A stretch of 64,000 nt of DNA from Symbiodinium natans (Eukaryota; Sar; Dinophyceae; Suessiales; Symbiodiniaceae): assembly GCA_905221605.1 (NCBI GenBank), contig CAJNDS010002468.1, forward strand, positions 62,001 to 126,000, read 5' to 3'. Both the position numbers and the translations under genes were made by a program. The first letter of the stretch is position 1; each line of letters starts with the position of its first letter. Positions 54,528-64,000 of this stretch are shown in pieces. The notes below the pieces were generated by a model. The model was not told where the DNA came from, did not search any database, and saw only the letters and a program-made list of their open reading frames with translations.

Positions 54528-55419
54528 CTTATACGCACATCTGGGACACAGCCATGGTCCTCAAGTGGTACATGGGCTTGAAGGCTGGAGCGATCGATGT
54601 AGTTGATACGACTTCTCCAGCATCGTGCATGCACCAGGCGAGTTTGTGCTACTTGTGCTGTGGGGGGGGGCAAAGAGTTTTGCCGCTCTTGCTGTCGCGA
54701 GGACGTCTCGAATAGGATCTCAAGAGTGTGAGGGTGTAGGTGCGGAGGGGAAGGTGAAGGCTGCCAGTGCTGGGAGAATGTCATGGATTCATGCTTCTTT
54801 CTTGGAATGCTGCTCAGGCAGTTAGCTGTTGCAGTAGGACTGCGTAGAACCTACGTCTGAAACTTTGCGTAGACGCAGGTCCACGGACGTCAAGCCCGCC
54901 CACGCTGCAGGACTGAGGAGTTCTGTGTGAGGAGTTGCAACAGTTGCGTGCCACGCTCTGTCAATGGCAGGATCCGCCAACAAGCTCAATGAGTCGTGAG
55001 GGCCGCAGGTTTGAGAGCAGACACGAAACTTCTACCCATTGGAAATGAGACGTGCGTGTGGGCCCGTATGGGAGGGCCTAAGAATAAAATGGCTAATTCG
55101 GGATAGTCACGCTTGGCTTCAGAGGGCAGATGAAAGGGTTTAGGGTTTTGGTGAGGGTTTAGGAGTCTGAGAGGGTTTAGGAAGTCTGAGAGGGTTTCTA
55201 ATGGGTACCCTGCTTCAAGACAGTTGGAATACTCACATGATTGTTTGAACCTAAACCCTAAATCCTAAACCCTATCCCTGAACATTTGCCCTTTGTCCGA
55301 TGTCTTCCACTCCGCTATCATCTCACATGCTTCAGAATTAAGGGTTTAGGGTTGAGGGTTTGCAATCGACTGTCCTCAAGAGGGTATAGGGACATGTATA
55401 TGTATATACATATATCTCT
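54528..55419. other. No gene seen
   Basis: Short TTTAGGG/GGGTTTAGGA fragments near 55,136-55,200, 55,250-55,275 and 55,340-55,360; otherwise nothing recognisable. Confidence 0.5.
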
Positions 55420-55462
55420 ATGTATGTATGTATGTATGTATGTATGTATGTATGTATGTAGG

Positions 55463-55493
<31 letters not shown>

Positions 55494-55565
55494 CATTATG
55501 TATGTATGTATGTATGTATGTATGTATGTATGTATGTATGTATGTATGTATGTATGTATGTATGT
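55420..55565. repeat. ATGT tetranucleotide microsatellite
   Basis: Roughly 35 TATG units with two interruptions (TAGG near 55,460 and TAACATTA near 55,490). Tyr/Val/Cys/Met frames across it are artefacts. Confidence 0.95.
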
Positions 55566-58500
55566 TAGTATTTTGAAACATGTAGGTAGTACTTTGGAAT
55601 CCTCTTGATGAGATTCTATTGATGTTTAGATTCAGCATGATTTTCTGCGTAAATCGTGCAATGAGCTGTTGCAGTGGGTGGGAGGCTCGCTTTGACAATC
55701 TTGCCCGAAGCCGAAAACCTCAACCTAAAACCCCCCGTGTGGACTCCCAAAACATATTCTTTTGGATGACGGAGAGAGAACAGCAGCGTGTTGAGACTAC
55801 ATTCCAAACCTTAGACCCCAAACTCCAAACCCGAAACCCCAAACTGCAGGGTTTTAGGGTTTAGGGTGTAGGAAATAAATCCTTACTCCGACGCGACCGT
55901 CTCAGCTAAAGCCGGCTTAAACCAGCTCAGGGACTAGCTTCAGGGATGCGGGCCTTGGGATCCCAAGGGTTTAGGGTTTAGGGTTTAGGGTTTACAATCC
56001 TTACTTGGAGTTGGTTTTTTTACTTAGTCTACGTAGTATCCCGCTCAATACGACCCATAGCACAACTAAGTAATCCTACTTACTAAGTCAGAAAAAGGGC
56101 TGGGTTCACTTGCACCCCAGAAACATCCAATGCCCCATCAGGGTTCTGAAGGCACGAGCAGATGGCTTTAAAGCCGAACTCAGCTTCGAGCATCTTGCGC
56201 ATGTCTTGGTCTTCTAAAATCCTACTGTGGCTTCCTAGTTTAGTGCCAAAACCGGGCCCACCATGCTGCCCCTCCCCAAAAACAAGCCCCAAATAAGCAA
56301 GAATTTGGCTTCATGCGTGCTTTCCCGCATGGCTGAAGAGGGCACTGGCCCCAGAGCAGCTTAGGGTTTAGGGTTTAGGGTTTAGGGTTTAGGGTTTAGG
56401 GTTTAGGGTTTAGGGTTTAGGGTTTAGGGTTTAGGGTTTAGGGTTTAGGGTTTAGGGTTTAGGGTTTAGGGCCGCTTAAACCCTGGACCTCCAACTTTTC
56501 GATTCTTGGGGGCGGGTTGGGGTCTTGCTGGAAACTGCCACTTAGGCTTGCGGTTTAGGGTACCAGCTCTGCCATCTGCTGCGTCCACTTCGATTTAGGG
56601 TTTAGGGTTTAGGGTTTAGGGTTGAGGGTTGAGGGTTTAAAGTTTTCATCTGCAGCTTCCGTACGCTGTGCCTTGCTGACAGCTTCCGTACTTTAAGCTC
56701 TAAGCCCTGAACCCTAAACCCTAAACCCTAAACCCAAAACCCTAAACCCTAAACCCGAAGCCCTGAACCCCTAACCTTCTTTTGAGTGCACGTTTCTGTT
56801 GAAGCCCAAAACCAGTTAGAAGTGTAAACCCTGAACCCTCAAATGCAATGAAACCTTCAACCCCAAAAGCCTGAAAAGTCGTGAGCCCCAATCCCTAAAC
56901 CCTAAACCCTACACCCTAAACCCTCAACCCGAAGTTCCAAGTTAACAACCCAAAACCTTAACTCCTAAGCCTTAAGCAACGCGCCCGATGGCTGTTTTCC
57001 TAAAGCTCCTTGTGGTTCAGGGTTTAGGGTTTCGGGTTTAGGGTGTTGGGAGGAATCTACGGGTTCACACCGTAATTTAGAGCTTAGGCTTTAGGGCTTA
57101 CGGTTTAGGCTTCAGGGCAAACCCCAAAACCCTGAAACCGATAGGGAGGGCATGGTGTCGAGGCTCTGAATCAGAGCCTGCTGCGGAATCATCCAGGCGC
57201 CAGGGGCCGGTCGTGGGGGCTTTGGGCATAATCTCGCGCGCGCACGCACGCGCGCGTTCGTGCACGTGCATGGGTGTGTAGGGTTGAGGGTTTAGGGTTT
57301 CGAGTTTGGGATTTAGGGGTTCGGGCCTAGGGTTGGTGAGGGTATGAAGGGTATCAAGGGTATCAAGGGTATCTAGGGTTGTATTTAGGATATGTTTAGG
57401 GCTTAGGGGTTTCGGGTTTTTAGGGTGTTAGGGTCTTTTTGCGTGGGGCTTTGGGTCCTGAGTTCAAGGCGGGCATGAGAACCTGAACAAACCTCAAACC
57501 CTAATCCCTAAACCCTAAACCCCTAAACCCCTAACCCCCTAAACCTTAAACCCTAAACCCTAAACCTTAAACCGTAAACCTTAAACCCGAAACCCCAAAC
57601 CCTAAAGACTATGAAGCCTGAAGCATTTGTACCTACACCCTAAACCGTGAACCCTTCAAAGGAACTCCTTTCTGTTTCTCACCCCAGTCCTGAACCGGAA
57701 GCCCATCCTACTCTCATTTGGGCACCATTTTGGGTAGAGTGTTGTCGGTAAGGGGTGGTAGGTACTCTAGCCAAGAAATCCTTGAGCCAAAACCTAAACA
57801 GCAAGAAACCCAAAGCACAAGACGACTTGAGCGAACCCCCCCAACATCAAGCACAAAAGGCTTTATACCAAAACCCGAAATACTAAAGCCGAAAAACATC
57901 ATAAACCTAAGCCAACGCCCTAAGCCCTAAGCCTAAGCCCTAAGCCCTAAGCCCTAAGCCCTAAACCCTAAACCCTAAACCCTAAACCCTAAACCCTAAA
58001 CCCCAAACACTCAAGAAACCCCAGGGGTCCGGTCATCTACTTGCGCGGACTGCCTTGGGGCGCCACTGCAGAGGTGCGCGGTGCCACTGCAGAGGTTTGG
58101 GTTTAGGGTTTAGGGTTTAGGGTTTAGGGTTTAGGGTTTAGGGTTTAGGGTTTAGGGTTTAGGGTTGAGGGTTGAGGGTTGAGGGTTTAGGGTTTAGGGT
58201 TTCGGGTTCAAGGTTTACAGGTTTCGGGATTAGGGTTTAGGGTTAGGGTTTGGGGGTGCAAGGGTTGAGGGTTGAGGGTTTCGGGTTTAGGTTTAGGGGT
58301 TTCCGGGTTGAAGGGTTTATCCCGGTCTGTGTTTCAACCTAATCTGAGTCCTCTCTCTACGCCAGTAACTGAGTCCGTTGCGTCAGGGCGTGAGGGTCGG
58401 TATGGCTTCCCCGGGCCTACCCCCGGTCCCTGAACCCTAAACCTCCCTAAGCCCTAAACCTTAAACCCTAAACCCTAAACCCTACACCCCTCAGTTTTAA

Positions 58501-58580
58501 ACCCCTAAATTTTCGACCAACCTCTGAGCTCCTCGTCCTAACCGTAAACCCCCCAAAAATCTCTCGCAAAACCTTAACCT

Positions 58581-58643
58581 TAAACCCCAAACCCCAAACC
58601 CCAAACCCCAAACCCCAAACCCCAAACCCCAAACCCCAAACCC
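58581..58643 (-). repeat. Homogeneous CCCCAAA variant array
   Basis: About nine identical units of the TTTGGGG type (read as AAACCCC), then an abrupt switch to standard CCCTAAA. Confidence 0.85.
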
Positions 58644-59115
58644 TAAACCCTAAACCCTAAACCCCTAAACCCCCAAACCCTCAACCCTTAAGGACCCTAC
58701 CAAAATGAGGCTGTCCGAGCCTTTCTTTGCCCCGCCTCGGTGGAGCAGGCGCGGCGGTGAGCCTGAGACTGACAGGGGTGTTTTGGTTTGAGGGGGTGCG
58801 CTGATCCCTAAATAGCCTTAACCTAAACCCTAAACCCTAAACCCTAAACCCTAAACCCTAAACCCTAAACCCTAAACCCTAAATCCTAAACCCCAAACAC
58901 TAGCCCCTAAATAGCCTTTATTCTGGGGGGCACCTAGGGAGGGTTAGTCTTGAGGGGAAGCCAGGAGTTGAGGGGTTTTAGGGGTGTTAGGGGTGTTAGG
59001 GGTTTTAGGGTTTAGGGGTCTTAGGGGTTCCAAAGGCTCCAAATCCCCTTACTTGGAGGAATATCCCTTAAACTATGATAGGAACCCGGGGTTTAGGGGT
59101 TTAGGGTTTATTGGC

Positions 59116-59169
59116 CTTAGGGGTCTTAGGGGTCTTAGGGGTCTTAGGGGTCTCAGGGGTCTTAGGGGT
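59116..59169. repeat. 10-bp GGTCTTAGGG repeat
   Basis: About five units, one with a T-to-C change. It is related to the telomere unit but longer. Confidence 0.75.
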
Positions 59170-60459
59170 GGGCGTTTTCGCGTTTCAGCCAAAAGAGCTC
59201 ACGGGTTTAAGGGCTCGGGTCTCGAAAGGATTTGGCTCTGGAACCCTAAGCCCTATCCTAAACGCTAAACCCTAAACCCTAAGCCCTAAACCCTAAACCC
59301 TAAGCCCTAAACCCTAAACCCTAAACCCTAAACCCTAAACCCTGAACCCTAAACTTAAGATGAGGGCCAAGCCCCAGATCGCGCCATAAGGGCGCGTAGA
59401 CCAAGTGCAAGGGCCCATCCCAAGGCAAAATGAAGGAACCACCCTCACGCTCTGGGATGCTCCCCCTTCTACTTACAGGTTTAGGGTTTAGGGTTTAGGG
59501 TTCAGGGTTTAGGGTTTAGGGTTTAGGGTTGACAGTACCCCCTATGAGAATCCTTATGAAGGAGCTAGTGAAAGTGAGCAGTTTGCCTGTAGTCGACCTT
59601 AGGAACTTTGAGGGAAATGCTCGCCGAATCGCTTGAGGGGCTGCAGTTCGAACGATCCGAAGACCCCCAGCGGAGGAAGGGGAGGAAGGTCTTTTCCCTC
59701 GGCCGTAGGGTTTAGGGTTTAGGGTTTAGGGTTTAGTCGTTTAGGGTTTAGGGTTTAGGGTTTAGACGTTTAGGAGCTTGGGGTTGAGGCGTGCACAAAA
59801 CCCCCCCGAACTGCAAGGATGCGCAGGGCTCTGTTTGCTCCGTTGGAAGGAAGCCCGTGGCTAGTTATCAGAGGGGCTATCAGAACCGCAAGAAAGGTCA
59901 AGAGCAGTTGTGATTTCCCAAAACCCTGAGCCTTAAACACGAAGCCCTAAACCCGAAGCCCTGAAGCCTATTTCTACCCCAGTACTACTACCCATGAACC
60001 TCCACGTGGGTATTTCCAAGGGCTCTGGGAGGGTTTGGTGGCAACGAGAGAGCCTTCAAGTCAAGGAAACGTAGGCTTCTCGGAGCATGTAGGGTGCAGA
60101 ATTAAGGGTTTATGGTTTAATGGGTTAAGGCTAGTTTAAGTTCAAGGATTAGGGTTAGGGGCTTAGGGCTTTGGGGGGTTTTGGTTTTTGCGAAGGAGTT
60201 CTTAGGGTTGTAGTGAAGGGCTTCATGCTTAAGCTACTTGGGGGGTATGGGTCCATAAGGGCGTTTCAGGGAGCTCAGGGTTTGTATAGGGTTTAGGTTT
60301 AGGGTTTAGGATTTAGGATTTAGGGTTTAGGGTTTAGGGCTCCCTTGATAAATGCTGAGACAGGTCACTATCGTCAACAGCCAGGAGGAAGGGCCGACGG
60401 GAGAGGTCCACCCAGCCCCTAAGGTGCAGTCTTGCCTCGGAGTTAGGGATCATCAGGTT

Positions 60460-60545
60460 TAGGGTTTGGGGTTTAGGGTTTAGGGTTTAGGTTTTCTAAC
60501 CCTAAACCCTAAACCTTGAAACCCTAAACCATGAACCCTAAACCC
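60460..60545. repeat. Head-to-head telomere-type junction
   Basis: A run of TTTAGGG-type units ends at TTTTC and is followed at once by CCCTAAA-type units, the arrangement expected of two telomere-like ends joined facing each other. Confidence 0.75.
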
Positions 60546-62095
60546 CTGAACCCGAACCCAGCACCTCCAAATCCCAATCTTAGCGCAGTAGGACATGGGA
60601 TCGCAGGATTGGAGCATGAACCCTAAGCCGGAAGCTCCAAACCCTAAACCCTAAACCCTAAACCCTAAACCCAAAACCCTAAACCCTAAACCCTAAACCC
60701 TAAACCCTATACCGTAAACCTTTGACCCAAAACCCCAAGAGCGCAATTGGGGGCGTAGACCTCTTTGTTCCCCCCGGCCCTGCGCAGAAACCCTGAACCC
60801 TACATAGGGTTTAGGGGTTGAAGGGGTTTGGGGTTTTGCGGTTTAGGGGTTTAGGGGGTTTGGGGGTTGAGGGTTTAGGGTTTAGGGTTTAGGGTCCGTT
60901 TGTTGGGGTGTTGGAGTTTTGGGGATTCGAGGCAACGACCCCGCAGCCATCCGGCCCTTCGCTTGAAAAAGTTTGGCCCTAAACCCCCAGGCCCCTTCAA
61001 ACCCCAAACCCCCAAGCCCCAAACCCCTAAACCCTAAACCTTAAATCCTAAACCTTAAACCCTAAGCTCTAACCCGAAAACCTGCCGTTGAAGAGCTTCT
61101 CTTGGCCTCTACGTCGGCCATGAGGGACCTGGCTACGGGCTGAGAGATTGGCTGAGCTGGTTCCTGCAGGGTTAGGGATTGGGAATGGGATTTCGGGCTT
61201 TGGGTTTAGGCGCTAAAGGCTCAAGTCGTCCCAAACCCGAAACCCTAAGCCTCGAAGCCCGAAAGCCCTCAAACCCTAGAAATCCTCAAACCCTAAAACC
61301 CCAAAGCCCTAAAAGCCCAAAAACCCTCAACCCTGAAACCCTAAAGCCCTAGAAACCCTAGAAGCCTCAAAACCTTAAGTCCCTAAAAGCCTTCGATTTG
61401 TCCAGAGTCCCCTAGCATCAAACCAGTGCCCTTTCTCTCGGTCCGATGTTGAGGTTTGTCGGCGGATGCGGCATGGATGGATGGCTGCAACTCAAACCGC
61501 TTTATTGCAGGGACTCAGAGCTTGTGCGCTTTCTTTGGGGGGCTTTGTGCGAGAATAGGACCTGAGCCTTATAGACCCTAGCTCCCCCAAAACCAGCTCG
61601 AACAAACCTGAGGCCCTAAGCGGATAGGCATGAGGCGCAGTGCAACCCCCGCCAGGGTTTTGCAGGCGAGAACACCCTATTCGTGGGGATGAGGGTTTAT
61701 CGTTTAGGGTTTAGGGCTTAGGGTTTAGGGGTTCCTCCGTTAGGGCTTGATCAGTAGGGGCCGTCGGTTCCTCGGTCCTGGGTGGTTTACGGTCCTGAGA
61801 AAGGCACTTGCCAGCCTTCCACTGGTCGCCGATGGCTTGTGTCAGAAGGCTCCGCTTACCCTCAAACCCGAAACGTTTAAGGGTTTATAGGCTTTAGGGT
61901 TTAGGGTTCAGGGTTAGCCCTTAAACCCTAAACCTTAAACCCCTGCACCTTTCAGCGGGTTTGGAGTTGTTTCGGCTTTCGGGTTTAGTCTTCAGCTTTG
62001 GGGTCTTAAGGTTGAGGCTTTCCGGGTTGAGGGGTTGAGGGGGGGCTTTGAGGTTGAGGAGGTTGAGGGTTCAGGCTTTGGGGAACCCTAAACCT

Positions 62096-62283
62096 AAACC
62101 CCTAAACCCCTAAACCCCTAAACCCCTAAACCCCTAAACCCCTAAACCCCTAAACCCCTAAACCCCTAAACCCCTAAACCCCTAAACCCCTAAGCGCCTA
62201 AACCCCTAAACCCCTAAACCCCTAAACCCCTAAACCCCTAAACCCCTAAACCCCTAAACCCCTAAACCCCTAAACCCCTAAAC
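62096..62283 (-). repeat. Homogeneous 8-bp CCCCTAAA array
   Basis: About 23 units of AAACCCCT with a single variant unit near 62,190 (AAGCGCCT). The 8-bp register is kept throughout, unlike the 7-bp arrays around it. Confidence 0.9.
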
Positions 62284-64000
62284 CTCTAAACCCTAAACCC
62301 TGAACTTGGGTTGCGCCGGGCTTCGGAACGAGGGGTTTGATGACTCCCTTTCGGGGCTTCACAGCGGTTGAGGGCTAGCCCTAAACCCTAAACCCTAAAC
62401 CTTAAGCCTTAAACCCCAAACCCTAAACCCTTATTTTCAATAGACCCTCAATCCTAGACCCTAAACCCTAAACTCTAAACCCTAAACCCGAAATCTCAAG
62501 CACTCCCTACTTCCATGCTTCACCACCGCCGCAAGGGCGAGTTTTTCGACTCCGTCCAGTGGCTTCGGCTGCATGAAAGCCCTGAACCATACTTGGTAGC
62601 CCAGTGCTACCCTGTACCCTTGTTTTTGGTTATGGGTTCCCTTCTTTTTTAACCAACCCACAAAAGGGTGCCCTTATTATACTATGGTTACTGGGCTACC
62701 AAGCATAGACAGGAAACCCCAAGCCCAAAGCCCAACACCCGAAACCCTAAACCCTAAACCCCAAACCCGAAATCCTGAACCCTAAAGCCTCAATTGTAAC
62801 TGGAACTTTTGGGGGAAAAGGGGGCGAGGGTCTGAGTTTGAAGTGTTTTTCGGGCGTGGGGCCGAAGGTGGCGCCCTCCTTAGCCCTTACTGTAAGCCCT
62901 ACGGGTTGTTGTTGGGTTTAGGCTTTAAGACCATAAGCCCCAAACCCTAAACCCTAAACCCCAAACCGAAAACCCTAAAGCCTGAACCCCCTGCGGATGC
63001 CTACTCTGCTGAGCCCGCCCTGAGGCTCAAGAACCTTCAGCCCCCATAGACCCTGAAACCCGAAGCCCAGGCAGCTGAACATGAAGGTGTGGGGTTTAGG
63101 GTTTAGGGTCTAGGGTTTAACTTGCATCTACGGTTGAAGGCTTAGGGGTTCGGGGGTTGAGGGTTTAGGAACATCTCGAGATTAGAAAGCTCCGGCCCTC
63201 AACACTCGCAGACCAGGCCTATCCAGAAGCCTCAACAACGCTTCTTTCCTCACACTTGGCTCAACTGAAAGCTTCTGCTGTGAGTCTTGCGGCCTTCTCA
63301 AGCACTTCGACCTCCAGGTCTGCCCTCGACCCTTAAAGCAAGCCCTCAGCCCTCAAAACGCCCTTCGGCAAGCCTTGTTCAGAACCCCCCCCAGACCTTC
63401 AATGCCTAGACAAAACCCTTTACGAATCCTGCGCCAAACCCCTAAGCCCCAAGCGCGAAACCCAAAGCCCCAAGCCGTAGCCCCAAACCCGAAGCCCCAA
63501 ACCCCAAGCCCTAAACCCTTCTAGCCCTAAACCCTAAACCCTAAACCCTAAACCCTAAACCCTAAACCCTAAACCCTAAACCCTAAACCCTAAACCCCTA
63601 AGCCCTAAGCCCGAACGTTCAACGCCCAAAAGTCCCACGCCACCAGCCCGCAAGGTGCCTGAAGTGTCCAATGGGAAGGCGCCGAAGGGGGGGCCCAAAC
63701 CCTAAACCCTAACCCTAAACCCCAAACCCCAAACCCCAAACCCTAAACCCTAAACCCTAAACCCTAAACCCTAAACCCTAAACCCTAAACCCTAAACCCT
63801 AAACCCTAAACCCTAAACCTGCAGGGCTAGCCCCCAAACCCCAGGCACCCAAAGCCCTATGCTGTAAGGCTCGGGGTTCAGGGTTCAGGGTTCAGGGTGC
63901 ATATATGCTGACTGGGTTTAGGGTTTAGGGTTTAGGGTTTAGGGTTTAGCTATAGTCGGCCTGATTCGGGCTTTGTGTGCCTGAAGCGGCGGTGACTGCG

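Larger units (their letters stand above)
55566..64000. repeat. Subtelomere-like region of telomere-type arrays, gene-free
   Basis: Dozens of TTTAGGG and CCCTAAA blocks in both orientations are separated by 50-300 bp of unique or degenerate sequence that itself looks like decayed repeat (AAGCCC, GAACCC). Larger clean blocks: 56,362-56,470, 58,096-58,175, 58,820-58,890, 59,270-59,350, 60,640-60,710, 63,516-63,600 and 63,735-63,818. No protein-like frame was found. Both orientations being mixed, and unique sequence following the last arrays, show that this is internal and not a chromosome end. Confidence 0.85.

Noticed and set aside
55286-55698. YVCMYVCM and HTYIHTYI frames
   Set aside because: Translation of the ATGT microsatellite.
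57775-57800. Spliced-leader-like CTTGAGCCAAAA
   Set aside because: Only about 12 bases resemble the reverse complement of the dinoflagellate spliced leader; the rest does not match and no donor or snRNA features follow.
62000-64000. A true chromosome end (telomere)
   Set aside because: Arrays occur in both orientations, are mixed with variants, and unique sequence follows the last array to the window edge.
1-64000. CRISPR arrays, rRNA or tRNA genes
   Set aside because: No regular repeat-spacer structure was seen, and no rRNA or tRNA consensus could be recognised by reading; a covariance-model scan would be needed to exclude small RNAs.

Overview
The window looks like nuclear DNA of a microbial eukaryote. 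It has GT-AG introns of about 110-130 nt, an APE-type LINE retrotransposon with a 3' poly-A, BspA-type (DUF285) surface-protein genes, and very many interstitial blocks of the TTTAGGG/CCCTAAA telomere-type repeat. A dinoflagellate or related alga is my best guess. A cryptophyte or other protist cannot be excluded, because no rRNA or other taxonomic marker is visible.

Layout. 0.3-1.9 kb (-): a broken endonuclease/exonuclease/phosphatase-fold gene, split by a telomere-repeat insertion flanked by a 61-bp duplication. 1.9-2.74 kb: 177-bp tandem repeats. 3.7-4.3 kb (-): an unrecognised coding exon. 4.7-6.2 kb (-): an IS1595/Merlin-like transposase. 6.4-8.75 kb (-): a two-exon gene resembling DUF3987. 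9.1-10.0 kb: an AT-rich island. 10.1-10.9 kb: a 9-bp minisatellite in inverted orientation. 11.4-23.7 and 26.3-32.3 kb: two copies of one segmental duplication. They differ by telomere-repeat patches and a 6.2-kb indel, and both end in an HPP-like transmembrane exon. More HPP-like exons follow to 33.8 kb (-). 36.8-40.3 kb (-): BspA gene 1. 42.4-45.65 plus 52.2-52.5 kb (-): BspA gene 2, cut in two by a 6.56-kb LINE. 52.6-55.6 kb: weak coding signal on the plus strand and microsatellites. 55.7-64 kb: gene-free, subtelomere-like DNA made of telomere-type arrays in both orientations, with locally homogenised variant units.

The most interesting element is the LINE at 45,655-52,217 (-). After a complete endonuclease-reverse transcriptase frame, and separated from it by one in-frame TAG, it carries a run of Cys/His zinc fingers, a helical segment read in another frame, and a ubiquitin-specific-protease-like domain with its Cys box, QQDAAEF motif and His box. 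Second is the evidence that telomere-type repeats have been inserted into pre-existing sequence. One insertion has a 61-bp target duplication whose removal restores a reading frame, and two others can be compared directly with their empty counterpart in the segmental duplication. Third, the two BspA genes are nearly identical from the Cys-rich stalk to the 3' exons, introns included, but diverged in the repeat ectodomain.
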